From: Paraburkholderia phosphatilytica | GTDB lineage: Bacteria; Pseudomonadota; Gammaproteobacteria; Burkholderiales; Burkholderiaceae | Assembly (NCBI RefSeq): GCF_003443895.1 | Contig: NZ_QQOA01000006.1 | Coordinates: 186,001-250,000, forward strand | Reading direction: 5' to 3' | Length of the DNA: 64,000 bases | In this document: piece by piece, positions 17,423 through 26,057 of the stretch | Layout of the letters: each line of letters starts with the position of its first letter | Numbering within the stretch: position 1 is the first letter of the stretch | Notes under the pieces: generated by a model | Seen by the model: only the letters and a program-made list of their open reading frames with translations | The model's database searches: none | What the model was told of the DNA's origin: nothing | Program-made: the position numbers and the translations under genes

Positions 17423-17914
17423 TCCGGTTCGACGTTTCCCTTCCGAAGGCCCCGTCCGCGGGCCTTCTTCTTGCGTACATTGCGACATGACGTGCCGCTT
17501 CCGCCGCGCTTCACCTGTCTGGCGTTTTTGAGGTTCGTCGAGCGCGCCTCGACCGTGACTTCGCGCCACGCGATTGCGCGAAACGCGGATTTCGTCGTCG
17601 ATTCCACCGCTGCCTAGCACATCCGTGGGCCACACCTGAGTGGCGTTCCGTACAGAGCACACCGGTTTAACAATCGATATTGGCTGCGCCGGGGGTATTT
17701 CCGTTCCAGCCGCGCCATCGACGGCCCAGCATGCCGACGCTCCGCTCGCGCGGACGCGGCCTGCTTTGTCGCGGTGCTGCCGCGTCGCGAAGAGGGCGCG
17801 ACGCAACGACTGCCCCGGCGGGAGGACCCGTACGCTCCGTCGTGACCGCCGCGCGAGCCGGGTGTGGTTCGACAACTCTATTGCGGTTGGCAGTAACTTC
17901 ATTGGGACATCACC
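17423..17914. other. Intergenic region upstream of the carrier-protein ligases
   Basis: This 492-base gap holds a terminator (17445-17470) and presumably the promoter of the ligase pair. Short open frames here have Arg/Ser-rich random composition. None has the Asp-Ser-Leu phosphopantetheine motif, so no carrier-protein gene is hidden here. Confidence 0.55.
17445..17470 (+). terminator. Rho-independent terminator after LysE gene
   Basis: GAAGGCCC (17445-17452) pairs with GGGCCTTC (17460-17467) across a 7-base loop, followed by TTCTT. It is 23 bases after the LysE stop codon. Confidence 0.65.
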
Positions 17915-18910
17915 ATGAGCGTGCATAGCGAAGACTATCTGGCGAACGACGTCGTCGATGCCGAGGAGAGGGCGGATATCGAAGACGACGAGATCGACAG
18001 TCCCACCTTCCTGCAGCAGGTGATCGATGCCGGTCTGCTGATTTCGACCGGCGTCGACGGCCTGTACGGCCGCAGCGCGACGTTCGAGGACGTCGTCGAG
18101 CGCATCAGCGACCTGATCGGCGCATGGGGCGCCGACAAGCCCGTCGAAGTGCTGCGCTTTCCGCCGGCCATGAGCCGCCAGGTGATCGAGGAGAGCGGCT
18201 ACTGGGCCAACTTCCCGACCCAACTCGGCAGCGTGTTCAGCTTCTGCGGCGACGACCGCAGCCATCAGCGGCTCCTGAAAGCGCTCGACAAGGGCGACGA
18301 GTGGACCGACGACGTGCACCCGACCCGCCTCGTGATGACGCCCGTCGCGTGCTATCCGGTCTACCCGGTGATGGCCGCGCGCGGCCATCTGCCGAAGGAC
18401 GGCAAGCTCGTCGACATCTTCTCGTACTGCTGCCGTCACGAACCCTCGAAGGAAGCCGAGCGGATGATCATGTTCCGCCAGCGCGAGTTTGTGCGCATGG
18501 GCACGCCCGCGCAGGTGCAGGCATTCCGCGACGACTGGATGGAACACGCGAAGCGGATGATGCGTGGCCTCGCGCTGCCGGGCACGATTGCGTCCGCCAA
18601 CGACCCGTTCTTCGGCCGCGGCGGCAAGATCCTCGCCGATAGCCAGCGTCAGCAGCATCTGAAGTTCGAGATGCTGGTGCCGGGCATCAACCCGAACAAG
18701 CCGACTGCCGTCGGCAGCTTCAACTACCATCGCGACCGCTTCAGCAGCCTGTGGCAGATCTGCCTCGACAACGGCGAGATCGCGCATACGGGCTGCTGCG
18801 GTTTCGGTCTCGAACGCATCGCGCTGAGCCTGTTCCGCCTGCATGGTTTCAACCCCGCGAAGTGGCCCGCAATTACGCGCAACACGCTGTGGGGTAGCCG
18901 CCATGTTTAG
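17915..18910 (+). CDS. Amino acid:[carrier protein] ligase (seryl-tRNA-synthetase-like), copy 1
   Basis: This 331-residue protein resembles the catalytic core of atypical (archaeal-type) seryl-tRNA synthetases without a tRNA-binding domain. Class II motifs include FRQREFVRMG (motif 2) and GFGLERIALSLFRLHG (motif 3). Zinc ligands C146, E191 and C294 are spaced exactly as C131/E176/C279 that I recall for the Bradyrhizobium enzyme. Such enzymes activate glycine or alanine with ATP and load it on a phosphopantetheinyl carrier protein. The known homologues sit beside their carrier gene; none is found here. The stop overlaps the start of a second copy. Confidence 0.88.
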   Translation: MSVHSEDYLANDVVDAEERADIEDDEIDSPTFLQQVIDAGLLISTGVDGLYGRSATFEDVVERISDLIGAWGADKPVEVLRFPPAMSRQVIEESGYWANFPTQLGSVFSFCGDDRSHQRLLKALDKGDEWTDDVHPTRLVMTPVACYPVYPVMAARGHLPKDGKLVDIFSYCCRHEPSKEAERMIMFRQREFVRMGTPAQVQAFRDDWMEHAKRMMRGLALPGTIASANDPFFGRGGKILADSQRQQHLKFEMLVPGINPNKPTAVGSFNYHRDRFSSLWQICLDNGEIAHTGCCGFGLERIALSLFRLHGFNPAKWPAITRNTLWGSRHV

Positions 18911-19898
18911 CGATGTCACGCTGAGCGCCGCGGAAGGCCGCACGCACGACGGCGACTCGCCTGCGAAGTCGGGCGCGCCCGCCGCGCTGCCTGGTTTTCT
19001 CGATGCGCTGATCGGCAAGGGGCTGCTGGTGCCGACCGGCGTCGACGGTCTGTACGGCCGCAACGCGGTGTTCGAGGACGTGGTCGAGCACATCGACGCG
19101 ATGGTGGGCAGGTGGGCGGATGGCCGGCAGACCGAAGCGATGCGCTTTCCGCCGGCGATGAGCCGCAAGGTGCTCGAGGAGAGCGGCTACTGGGCGAACT
19201 GTCCGGACCAGATCGGCACCGTGTTCAGCTTCTGCGGCGACGACCGCAGCCATCAGCGGCTGCTCAAGTGCCTCGACAAACAGGAAGACTGGACCGAGGA
19301 CGTGAATCCGACGCGGCTGTCGATGACGCCCGCGGCCTGCTATCCCGTCTATCCGGTGATGGCCGCGCGCGGGCCGTTGCCGACCGAAGGCCGCACGGTC
19401 GATCTGATGTCGTACTGCTTCCGTCACGAGCCGTCGATCGATCCGGCGCGGATGCAGATGTTCCGTCAACGCGAATTCGTGCGGATGGGCACGCCGTCGC
19501 AGGTGCTCGAGTTCCGCGCGCAGCTTGTCGAGTTCGGGACGGCGACGATGCGCGCGCTGCAGCTGCCCGCTTCCGTCGAGGTCGCGAACGATCCGTTCTT
19601 CGGCCGCGCCGGCAAGATCATGATCGACATCCAGCGGCGCCAGGAGCTCAAGTATGAGTTGCTCGTGCCCGGCATCTCGCCGGAAAAGCCGACCGCCTGC
19701 GCCAGCTTCAACTATCACCAGGACCGCTTCGGCGCGCTGTGGAAGATCGTCACCCCCTCGGGCGAGGTCGCGCATACCGGTTGCGTCGGCTTCGGGCTCG
19801 AGCGCATCGCGCTCGGCCTGTTTCGCCATCACGGGCTCGACGTCGACGCGTGGCCGCAGGAAGTGATCGCGGCGTTGTGGGGCGCCGCGCCGCGCTAG
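18903..19898 (+). CDS. Amino acid:[carrier protein] ligase (seryl-tRNA-synthetase-like), copy 2
   Basis: This second 331-residue paralogue overlaps the first by 8 bases and is therefore translationally coupled. It keeps the same zinc set at identical positions (C146 in PAACYPVYP, E191 in RQREFVRMG, C294 in HTGCVGFGLER) and the class II motifs. The N-terminal 30 residues and several core positions differ from copy 1, so it is a diverged paralogue and not a recent duplication. The pair could charge two amino acids or form a heterodimer. Its stop is 11 bases from the convergent acyltransferase. No carrier protein is visible within the window. Confidence 0.88.
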   Translation: MFSDVTLSAAEGRTHDGDSPAKSGAPAALPGFLDALIGKGLLVPTGVDGLYGRNAVFEDVVEHIDAMVGRWADGRQTEAMRFPPAMSRKVLEESGYWANCPDQIGTVFSFCGDDRSHQRLLKCLDKQEDWTEDVNPTRLSMTPAACYPVYPVMAARGPLPTEGRTVDLMSYCFRHEPSIDPARMQMFRQREFVRMGTPSQVLEFRAQLVEFGTATMRALQLPASVEVANDPFFGRAGKIMIDIQRRQELKYELLVPGISPEKPTACASFNYHQDRFGALWKIVTPSGEVAHTGCVGFGLERIALGLFRHHGLDVDAWPQEVIAALWGAAPR

Positions 19899-19909
19899 AC
19901 CTCAACCCC

Positions 19910-21109
19910 TTATCGGCGTTCCGCGAGCTCGCGCCGCCCGATCGCGAAACGGCGATCGACGCGCGCGAGCAGCCCGCGCGAGAGACGCGTCGCGCGTCCC
20001 TGGATCAGCTGGTCCGACAGTCGCGACAATCCGTACGACACCATCAGCACCGACACGATCGTCGCGACGAACAGCGCGAGCGAGGCCCGGCTGTCGGTCT
20101 GCCTCAATACGCCGTCGAAGAAGTGGAAGGTCGCGTACACGCAGATGAAGTGCCACAGGTAGATGCCGTAGCTCTCGCGGCCGAGCGCGGCCGCGCAGCG
20201 CCGCAGCCACGCCAGTTCGGGCTGCTGCGACGTGCGCCGTGCGCGATACGCGCAGACCACCAGCAGGAACGCGACGGCGCCGCACGCGGCGCACACCGGC
20301 GCGAGCGCATGCGCCATTGCGAGCCAGACGCCGAGCGCCGCCGTGCCGAGCGCGAAGACGGCAGCGATCGTGCCGTACAGCCACGCGCCGCGCCGCGTGA
20401 TCGCCGATGCGCCCAGCAGATGCGGACGAAACGCGTGCCACGCCCACATGCCGACGATGAAGCAGGGCGCCTGCACCGGCGGCCAGAAATACAGGAACGA
20501 GTTGTTGCGCACGTGGCAGTCGAGCGTGTCGTGACAATCCGCCACCGACATCGTCGCGACCGATAGCGCGAGCAGCAGACCCGTCGCGACGATGAGGCGC
20601 GTACGGTTCGTCGCGATGAAGAACAGCACCGGCGCGATCAGGTAGAACAGCATCTCGACGCCGATCGACCAGCCGCCGGGCACCACGTTGTTGATCGCGG
20701 TGGGCGACAGCGCGTGCAGGAACAGCACGTTCAGCACGACGTCCATCGGCCCGTGCGCGCCGAGCACCCACGCGCGCTCGTAGCCCGAATGCTTCGCGCC
20801 GTAGCTGATGAGACCGTAGATCGCGATCGCCGCGTAATACAGCGGCGCAATGCGGAAAAAGCGTTTGATATAGAAACGCAATGCGACGTGGCCTGCGCCG
20901 GCGCAGCGCTCGCAATCCGCTTCGAGCGTCATGAAGATCGTGATCGCGCTGATCACGAAGAACAGCTGCACGCCGTACTGGCCCATTCGCGCAATCAGCG
21001 TGACGGCGTCCGGCAGGTTGGGGAACTGGAACGACAGGTGTACGGCAACGACACCGACGATCGCGAGCGCGCGACCTGCGTCGAGCGCGGCAATGCGTCT
21101 TTGCTGCAT
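19910..21109 (-). CDS. Acyltransferase 3 family membrane protein (OafA/YrhL-like)
   Basis: This 399-residue protein has about ten transmembrane helices and the acyltransferase-3 signatures: LDAGRALAIVGVVAVHL with a conserved His, RFYIKRFFRIAPLYY (Arg-rich loop) and WSIGVEMLFYLIAPV. It should O-acylate a surface or periplasmic glycan or lipid. Start at 21109 sits behind GAGGAG; the longer frame adds residues without its own ribosome-binding site. It is convergent with the carrier-protein ligases, so a joint role with them is possible but unsupported. Confidence 0.88.
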   Translation of the reverse strand: MQQRRIAALDAGRALAIVGVVAVHLSFQFPNLPDAVTLIARMGQYGVQLFFVISAITIFMTLEADCERCAGAGHVALRFYIKRFFRIAPLYYAAIAIYGLISYGAKHSGYERAWVLGAHGPMDVVLNVLFLHALSPTAINNVVPGGWSIGVEMLFYLIAPVLFFIATNRTRLIVATGLLLALSVATMSVADCHDTLDCHVRNNSFLYFWPPVQAPCFIVGMWAWHAFRPHLLGASAITRRGAWLYGTIAAVFALGTAALGVWLAMAHALAPVCAACGAVAFLLVVCAYRARRTSQQPELAWLRRCAAALGRESYGIYLWHFICVYATFHFFDGVLRQTDSRASLALFVATIVSVLMVSYGLSRLSDQLIQGRATRLSRGLLARVDRRFAIGRRELAERR

Positions 21110-21230
21110 CGAAACTCCTCCTCGCGGTTCGTGATGGCCTGACATAGGCCGCGAGGTCGGTCGACACGTCGCAATTTGCGGAAGTTCCGGTTTTTTTGCG
21201 TCGTTTTGTGAGTGCGCGGATGGGGTGGGA

Positions 21231-21884
21231 TCAGCGTTGCGCGGTAGGCGTGGACTGCGGTGCGCCGTCGCGCAGCCAGTCGAGGTCGTGCAGCGTCGAG
21301 TCGAGCCGCAGCCGAGGTGCGTTGGCGATGCGCTTGCGCGCGATGGCGTCCGCGGCGCTGTTCGGCGTGGCTACGTTCGCGGCGGTCGCGGGCGCAGTTG
21401 CAGTCGCAGTCGCGGGCGACATGGCGATGGCAGGCGATACGACGACCCCAGGCGTTGTCTCGGACGCCAGCACGACACCGGAGGCCACATGCGGGCCGTT
21501 CGGCGGCAAGACGATTGCGACGGATGCAACCGGCGCGACAGGCGTAACAGGCAGCGAAGGCGCAGTCTTGAGGACGGGAGTCGGGCCCACAGGCGGCGAC
21601 GGTGTGTTGATCGCTATCGTGGATACGTCGGCGGGATGCACGGGCGCAGTGCGGTTAGACGGGTTGCCGGAGAGCGGCGGCAATTCGGCCAGCGGCGCGG
21701 CGCGATCGTTGATGTCGACACCCTGCAGCCGGTTGTAGAGATTGCTGCCCACGATACCGGCCGTGAGCGCCACCGTGCACAGCACGCCGACCATCGCACG
21801 GCGCGAGCGTAACGACGAACGTCGCCACGCGAGGCGTCTCGCGTCGGCGTCGATTTGCTGCGGGAGGTGGCTGCCGGGCTGCAT
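21231..21884 (-). CDS. Hypothetical single-pass membrane protein with Pro/Ala/Thr-rich tail
   Basis: This 217-residue protein has a basic cytoplasmic N-terminus, one membrane helix (MVGVLCTVALTAGIVGSNLY, about 31-50), then an extracytoplasmic low-complexity Ala/Pro/Thr/Val stretch (about 85-175) and a short charged C-terminus (LHDLDWLRDG). It is not recognised. The tail resembles a flexible spacer through the periplasm. The ribosome-binding site is weak. The low-complexity region in GC-rich DNA lowers certainty, although the membrane helix and C-terminus look real. Confidence 0.55.
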   Translation of the reverse strand: MQPGSHLPQQIDADARRLAWRRSSLRSRRAMVGVLCTVALTAGIVGSNLYNRLQGVDINDRAAPLAELPPLSGNPSNRTAPVHPADVSTIAINTPSPPVGPTPVLKTAPSLPVTPVAPVASVAIVLPPNGPHVASGVVLASETTPGVVVSPAIAMSPATATATAPATAANVATPNSAADAIARKRIANAPRLRLDSTLHDLDWLRDGAPQSTPTAQR

Positions 21885-22023
21885 GGCGATCGTTTCGTGG
21901 TGTTGTTCTGCGCTCGTGCGTCAGAACAGACTACCCGATCGTCAACCGCCGTTCCGTGCGCCACAGCGCATCCCGTGTGCGTTGCCGCACACAGCGCGTG
22001 GGGTTCGTTGCGCGGGAGGAGAG

Positions 22024-22290
22024 TCAGTCGGAGCGTGCGGCGCTGATCTCGGACGTCAGGCGCGCGCGAAACAGATGCCAGCGTTGCAGGCGCCCTTCGG
22101 CGATGGACAGCGCGTCGTACTCGCCGGGTTCTTCGAGCCCCGCACGCGCGAGCTGCGCAACGCGCCGCTGGTGCGCGCGGATGAAACGTTCGAGCGTGTC
22201 GATCTCGTCGTCGGCGAACGCGGCGTCGTGGGTCAGCGCGGTCATGTGCCGGATGGCGCCGTCGTAGCCGGCAGATACGTTGAGTTGCAT
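22024..22290 (-). CDS. Small hypothetical protein (88 aa)
   Basis: This 88-residue soluble, mostly helical protein has start MQLNVSAGYDGAIRHMTALT and C-terminal LQRWHLFRARLTSEISAARSD. The ATG at 22290 is preferred over the upstream in-frame start because the added residues are only basic. An AGGG about 10 bases upstream is a modest ribosome-binding site. No recognised domain; function unknown. Confidence 0.5.
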   Translation of the reverse strand: MQLNVSAGYDGAIRHMTALTHDAAFADDEIDTLERFIRAHQRRVAQLARAGLEEPGEYDALSIAEGRLQRWHLFRARLTSEISAARSD

Positions 22291-22549
22291 GGCAAGGCCC
22301 TTTCGCAGGGGGCGCATGGCCGGCCGGAGCCGGACACGTCGCCGATGCCATCACCTTAGAACGGCTTGCTTAAACGCGACTTAAAGGGCGGCGATAGCCC
22401 CCGCGGCCGCAAGGGCGCGATGCGCGGACAGTCTGACGCGCGGCGCTGGCTGGGAAGGTTGAATGGAAACGTCCAGGGCCCGACGTACGATGCGGAGGAT
22501 GCTGGAAATGGACACGTCGCCCCAACGTGCCGCCGGGCCCATGCGGCCG

Positions 22550-22843
22550 TCAGTTCGTCGCGCTTCCGGTGGCCTTGTTCTGCAGAATCTGCTGTTGCTG
22601 TCGAGCCTGGATCTGACCGAGCGTCCCCATCTGTTTCATGTCTTGCTGATAGGCCGCCTTGGCGGCCGGATCGTTCGGGTGCAATAGCATGTTCTTCACG
22701 TCCGCCGCGGTTTTCTCCCCGAGGTCCTGGCGTTGTTGCGTCAGATTGTTGCCACCGTCGGCCGGCGCGGTGCCACCGTCCGTATGGTCGTGCGATCCGA
22801 TTGCTTCAGGACCGCCACCACCTGAGATTTGACTGATTGACAT
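22550..22843 (-). CDS. Small Gly/Gln-rich hypothetical protein (97 aa)
   Basis: This 97-residue protein starts MSISQISGGGGPEAIGSHDH behind a good GGAG (22851-22854). The N-terminal half is glycine/aspartate-rich and disordered. The C-terminal half is an amphipathic helix rich in Gln and Lys (QIQARQQQQILQNKATGS). Size and pattern recall small secreted helical filament or chaperone-bound proteins, but no family is recognised and no secretion genes are adjacent. It is listed as unknown. Confidence 0.55.
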   Translation of the reverse strand: MSISQISGGGGPEAIGSHDHTDGGTAPADGGNNLTQQRQDLGEKTAADVKNMLLHPNDPAAKAAYQQDMKQMGTLGQIQARQQQQILQNKATGSATN

Positions 22844-23217
22844 ATTGAGACTCCTGATCAAATTGCGATTTTCGAGGTACACGTCTTATTGAGGCGTGTA
22901 AGACTATTTAGCGCTCGATCGGTCAATGCGCGGTGGTACGTCTGTATTGCCTTGGGATGCGACGGAGGATTCGCCCGCGATGTGGATAGGTTGGTTTTAT
23001 GGGGTGACGAGGGACTGCACGCCCGGATGCCGTGCGAAAAAGACCCCAACGGCGAGACGTTGGGGTGACAGAGGTATGAAGCACGTCCACCCACGGGTAT
23101 GAGTGAACGCGGGTTCAGATTAGATCGTGTTTCCGATCTGCGATAGCGTTCAGACTGAAACTCAGTATTCCATAGGATGACAGATGGAATTCTTTCGGAG
23201 ATGCGGATGCGTCGCGC
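22844..23217. other. Intergenic region downstream of the porin
   Basis: This 374-base, relatively AT-rich gap holds the porin terminator (23036-23066) and the promoter of the 97-residue gene. No convincing gene is seen. Confidence 0.5.
23036..23066 (-). terminator. Rho-independent terminator of the porin gene
   Basis: On the reverse strand CCCCAAC (23065-23059) pairs with GTTGGGG (23050-23044) across an 8-base loop, followed by TCTTTTTC. It lies about 150 bases past the porin stop. Confidence 0.75.
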
Positions 23218-24408
23218 TCAAAACTGCGTCATGATGCCGGCGAACGCACCGAACTGTCCTTTCCCGTAGTTCGGATTCGTGTTGTCGCCGCCGTTGACCG
23301 GGTCGTTGTTCGCGTTCGCGCCGTACGGGTCGCTATAGCCGTTGCCAAGCCCGATGTTCGACGTCGAGCTGTTGTGCACGTAGCCGAGTTCCGAGTACAG
23401 GAAGGTGCGGCGCGACAGGTTGTAGGTGCCCGCGAGCGTGTACATCGTCGCGTTGCCGTTGCCGTTGTTCGCATTCGCGTGATAGACGGCGGCGGTGAGC
23501 GACGTGACCGGCGTGACCTGCCACGCGGCGCCGAGCCATTCGTGGTCGACCGCGGTCGGCAGCGATGCGCCGCCCGGCAGCGTGGTCGGCATCGCGGTGC
23601 CGAAATAGCCCGCATCCGAGGCATCCGGCGCGCTCAGATGCTGATAGCCCGCATAGACCTTGATCGGGCCGAACGTGATGTTGCCGCCAGTCATGATTGA
23701 ACGTGACGCAAGGTACACGTTGCTGAACTGGCCGTTCGGATCGCGGATTTCGTCGTAGATCGCCTGCAGCTCGAAGTTCGATGCGTTGTACTGCGCCTTC
23801 AGACCATCCGAGCGACCCTGCGCGCTGCCAAGACCGGTCGCGCTGCCCAGCTGGCCCGGTGCGCTGCCCGGGTCGCCGGCGTTCCATGTGTGCGCGTTGG
23901 TCAGATCGTACTGGCCTTTCAGCGTGAGGCCGCCGAACGACGCCGTCGTGTACTCGAGGCCGTTACCCGTTTGCGACCAGTTGCGGCCGCGCACCAGCGT
24001 CGAGATCGCGTAGGCCTGCATCACCTGCGGGTCGACGTCCCAGCTGTCCTGCTGGATTTCGCCGGCGCCGAGGTTACCCATCTTGAACGTACCGAAGTTC
24101 TGGTTCGTCAGCCCGACCGTTGCGGCGCGACCGAACAGTGAACCGTTGCCGTACGAGCCGTTCTGCGTGTTCAGTCCCATTTCCAGCTGGAAGATCGCCT
24201 TGGTGCCGCTGCCCAGATCTTCCGAGCCTTTCACACCGAACTCGCTTTCGCCCCAGTCGCCGCTTTCGGCGCTGACCTGCGAACCTTTTGGCAAGCCGGA
24301 TTCGTACTGGATGCCGTTGTCGATGCGTCCGTACAGCGTCACGCTGCTTTGCGCCTGGGCTACACCGGCAAGTGCGGCCAGCAGCGTGGCCAGGATGGTT
24401 TTCTTCAC
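23218..24408 (-). CDS. Outer-membrane general porin (Omp38/OpcP type)
   Basis: This 396-residue protein has signal peptide MKKTILATLLAALAGVAQAQ and the mature start SSVTLYGRIDNGIQY typical of betaproteobacterial trimeric porins. Repeating amphipathic strands include the acidic constriction-loop region, and it ends with the aromatic terminal residue F (GIMTQF) required for outer-membrane assembly. It should allow diffusion of small hydrophilic solutes. It is monocistronic: AGGAGA upstream of the start and its own terminator downstream. One of many porin paralogues expected in Burkholderia-type genomes; specificity unknown. Confidence 0.95.
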   Translation of the reverse strand: MKKTILATLLAALAGVAQAQSSVTLYGRIDNGIQYESGLPKGSQVSAESGDWGESEFGVKGSEDLGSGTKAIFQLEMGLNTQNGSYGNGSLFGRAATVGLTNQNFGTFKMGNLGAGEIQQDSWDVDPQVMQAYAISTLVRGRNWSQTGNGLEYTTASFGGLTLKGQYDLTNAHTWNAGDPGSAPGQLGSATGLGSAQGRSDGLKAQYNASNFELQAIYDEIRDPNGQFSNVYLASRSIMTGGNITFGPIKVYAGYQHLSAPDASDAGYFGTAMPTTLPGGASLPTAVDHEWLGAAWQVTPVTSLTAAVYHANANNGNGNATMYTLAGTYNLSRRTFLYSELGYVHNSSTSNIGLGNGYSDPYGANANNDPVNGGDNTNPNYGKGQFGAFAGIMTQF

Positions 24409-24959
24409 TACGGTCTCCTGATTGAATTGAGATGGATGGTCCGGATGACGCAGGATCGAATCGGCCTGATGGTTGGCCGTTTCAGAGCGGATTATAGGGA
24501 TCGGAATTTCGATCGGCCGCTCTCACAAAGACCTGGAATAAATCCCGATGCCGGGTTCATTGATTTATTTCGAGGGCTGAGATAGATCGTCTTCCATCCC
24601 GCAAGAAAGCCGATGGAAAACATTGCTATCTATAAAAATCAAAGGGTTGAGAGCGCGACATTGCAACGGCTTTCAATCATGAAAAAGCTGTCGTCAATAT
24701 AAAATTTTTTCATTTCGTTTAGCGGAAGAAGTGTTCGTTCGCTATTCCGCGTCGCTAAAGAACGATCGCTTCGATCGGGCGCGTACGTTGTGCGTTAGCA
24801 ACCATTTCGGTAACCGAACGGAATCGACCGATGCGTCCGCTCAACGTGACAAGTTGCTCATCTTAGGATGTCGGCTTTTACACATTGCGTGTGCCAGTAT
24901 CGCGAGTTCTGACCAGGCGCCGCTGGGCCGCGCCATTCGCAGCGAGCGGGCCGACTCAC
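24409..24959. other. Intergenic region between porin and atypical regulator
   Basis: This 551-base gap between divergent genes is clearly more AT-rich around 24580-24720 (runs such as AAAATTTTTTC), suiting porin and regulator promoters. No gene, RNA motif or strong palindrome is recognised. Confidence 0.5.
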
Positions 24960-25637
24960 GTGAAAATACTGCTGGTGGCGTCATCGGACGCGGAAAGAGG
25001 TTATCTGAGCAAGGCGTTCCGCGAGAGCGCGAACAGCGTAACGGCAGTGGACGACGTTCGCTATGCACTCTATCTGTCGGCGCAGGAGCCGTTCGATGCG
25101 GTCGTGATGTCGGGAGCCGGCGCCGCGCAGCTCGACGCGCTCGCCGGCATGCTGCCTTCGTTCGCGGCGCTTTCCGGCGCGCCGGCCATCGTGCTCGCGC
25201 TATCGGGTGTGAAGGCGGAAGACAGAGTCCGCATGCTGCGGCTGGGCGCCGACGCGTGCTTCGTGCAGCCGTATTCTTTTCTCGAGATGCTCGAGCGGAT
25301 GCTTGCATTGCATCGCGCGTCGAACCCGCGTGCGGCGAATGCGGAGATGCCTGCCGAACTCGCGCTCGATGCATTGACGCGGGAGCTCGTGCAAGGGAAC
25401 ACACGAGTCCCGATGACGAAGCGCGAGTTCCTGCTGCTGGAGTGTCTGCTGCGGCACGCGAACACGCCGGTCGCTCGCGACACGTTGATTCGCTATGCGT
25501 GGCCGGAGCGCGACGACGTCGACCCATCGAGCGTGAATCTCGCTGTCTCGCGCTTGCGGCGCAAGCTCGCCACGCATGGCTTTCATTGCAAGGTCGATAC
25601 GATCAGCCGCTTCGGCTACCAGCTAAGCACGCATTGA
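24960..25637 (+). CDS. OmpR-type winged-helix regulator with degenerate receiver domain
   Basis: This 225-residue protein (GTG start) has a receiver-like fold plus a clear OmpR winged helix (VPMTKREFLLLECLLRHANT; VNLAVSRLRRKL; ISRFGYQL). The receiver has lost its chemistry. The phosphoacceptor position is Ser51 (FDAVVMSG where D is expected), the conserved Lys is Gln103 (CFVQPYS), and the acidic pair is SSD. It therefore should not be phosphorylated and probably acts as a constitutive or ligand-gated regulator. The porin gene is divergent from it and is a plausible target. Confidence 0.82.
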   Translation: MKILLVASSDAERGYLSKAFRESANSVTAVDDVRYALYLSAQEPFDAVVMSGAGAAQLDALAGMLPSFAALSGAPAIVLALSGVKAEDRVRMLRLGADACFVQPYSFLEMLERMLALHRASNPRAANAEMPAELALDALTRELVQGNTRVPMTKREFLLLECLLRHANTPVARDTLIRYAWPERDDVDPSSVNLAVSRLRRKLATHGFHCKVDTISRFGYQLSTH

Positions 25638-25667
25638 TGCGCGAAGCGGCCGGCGTGATCTTGGCGG

Positions 25668-25823
25668 CTATGAGCCGAAGTACGGCACGCAGAAGTCCGG
25701 CGGACCCATGCAGTCGCCGGGTCCGTTAGCGCTTGGATGCAGCGATGCGCAGCCGGATAGCGCGAATCCGGCAAGCGCGAACAGAACGGTGCAGCGAAAC
25801 AGGCGGAACAATAGCGGCTTCAT
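25668..25823 (-). CDS. Small lipoprotein (51 aa)
   Basis: This 51-residue protein has a basic start (MKPLLFRLFRC), a hydrophobic helix and a lipobox ALSGC, then a short mature part with two further Cys (DCMGPPDFCVPYFGS). ATG 25823 is 7 bases from GAGGAG; the adjacent ATG at 25826 is too close. It is too small for an enzyme. It is convergent with the degenerate-receiver regulator gene. Function unknown. Confidence 0.7.
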   Translation of the reverse strand: MKPLLFRLFRCTVLFALAGFALSGCASLHPSANGPGDCMGPPDFCVPYFGS

Positions 25824-25961
25824 CATGTGGCTCCTCGTAGGCGGGTCGGACATCGACCGAATGCGATGACGAGAAGCTTAGAGAGCGCGCACTATCGCTT
25901 TGGCGGCCCGTAAATGAACAGATTTTTATCGAGCTGATGGACGCGGGCTGCGCCAATGCAA

Positions 25962-25997
25962 ACGGCCCGCCATCGAATTAAATCGATGACGGGCCGT
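25962..25997 (-). terminator. Hairpin downstream of the DUF4148 gene
   Basis: ACGGCCCG (25962-25969) and CGGGCCGT (25990-25997), extended inside by CATCGA/TCGATG, form a long hairpin with one mismatch. On the reverse strand TTTGCATT follows. It is a probable terminator of 26058-26390, although the T run is short. Confidence 0.5.
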
Positions 25998-26057
25998 GTG
26001 TGCCTTCATGCAGCTCTTCACGCAGCTGGATGCTGCGCGATGTGAGTCATACGCGGA

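Noticed and set aside
17640..17918. Small frame just before the carrier-protein ligases as a possible carrier protein
   Set aside because: No Asp-Ser-Leu phosphopantetheine site and Arg/Ser-rich random composition.
21300..21560. Possible DNA tandem repeat in the Ala/Val/Thr-rich coding stretch
   Set aside because: The low complexity is at protein level; no exact repeating DNA unit is seen.
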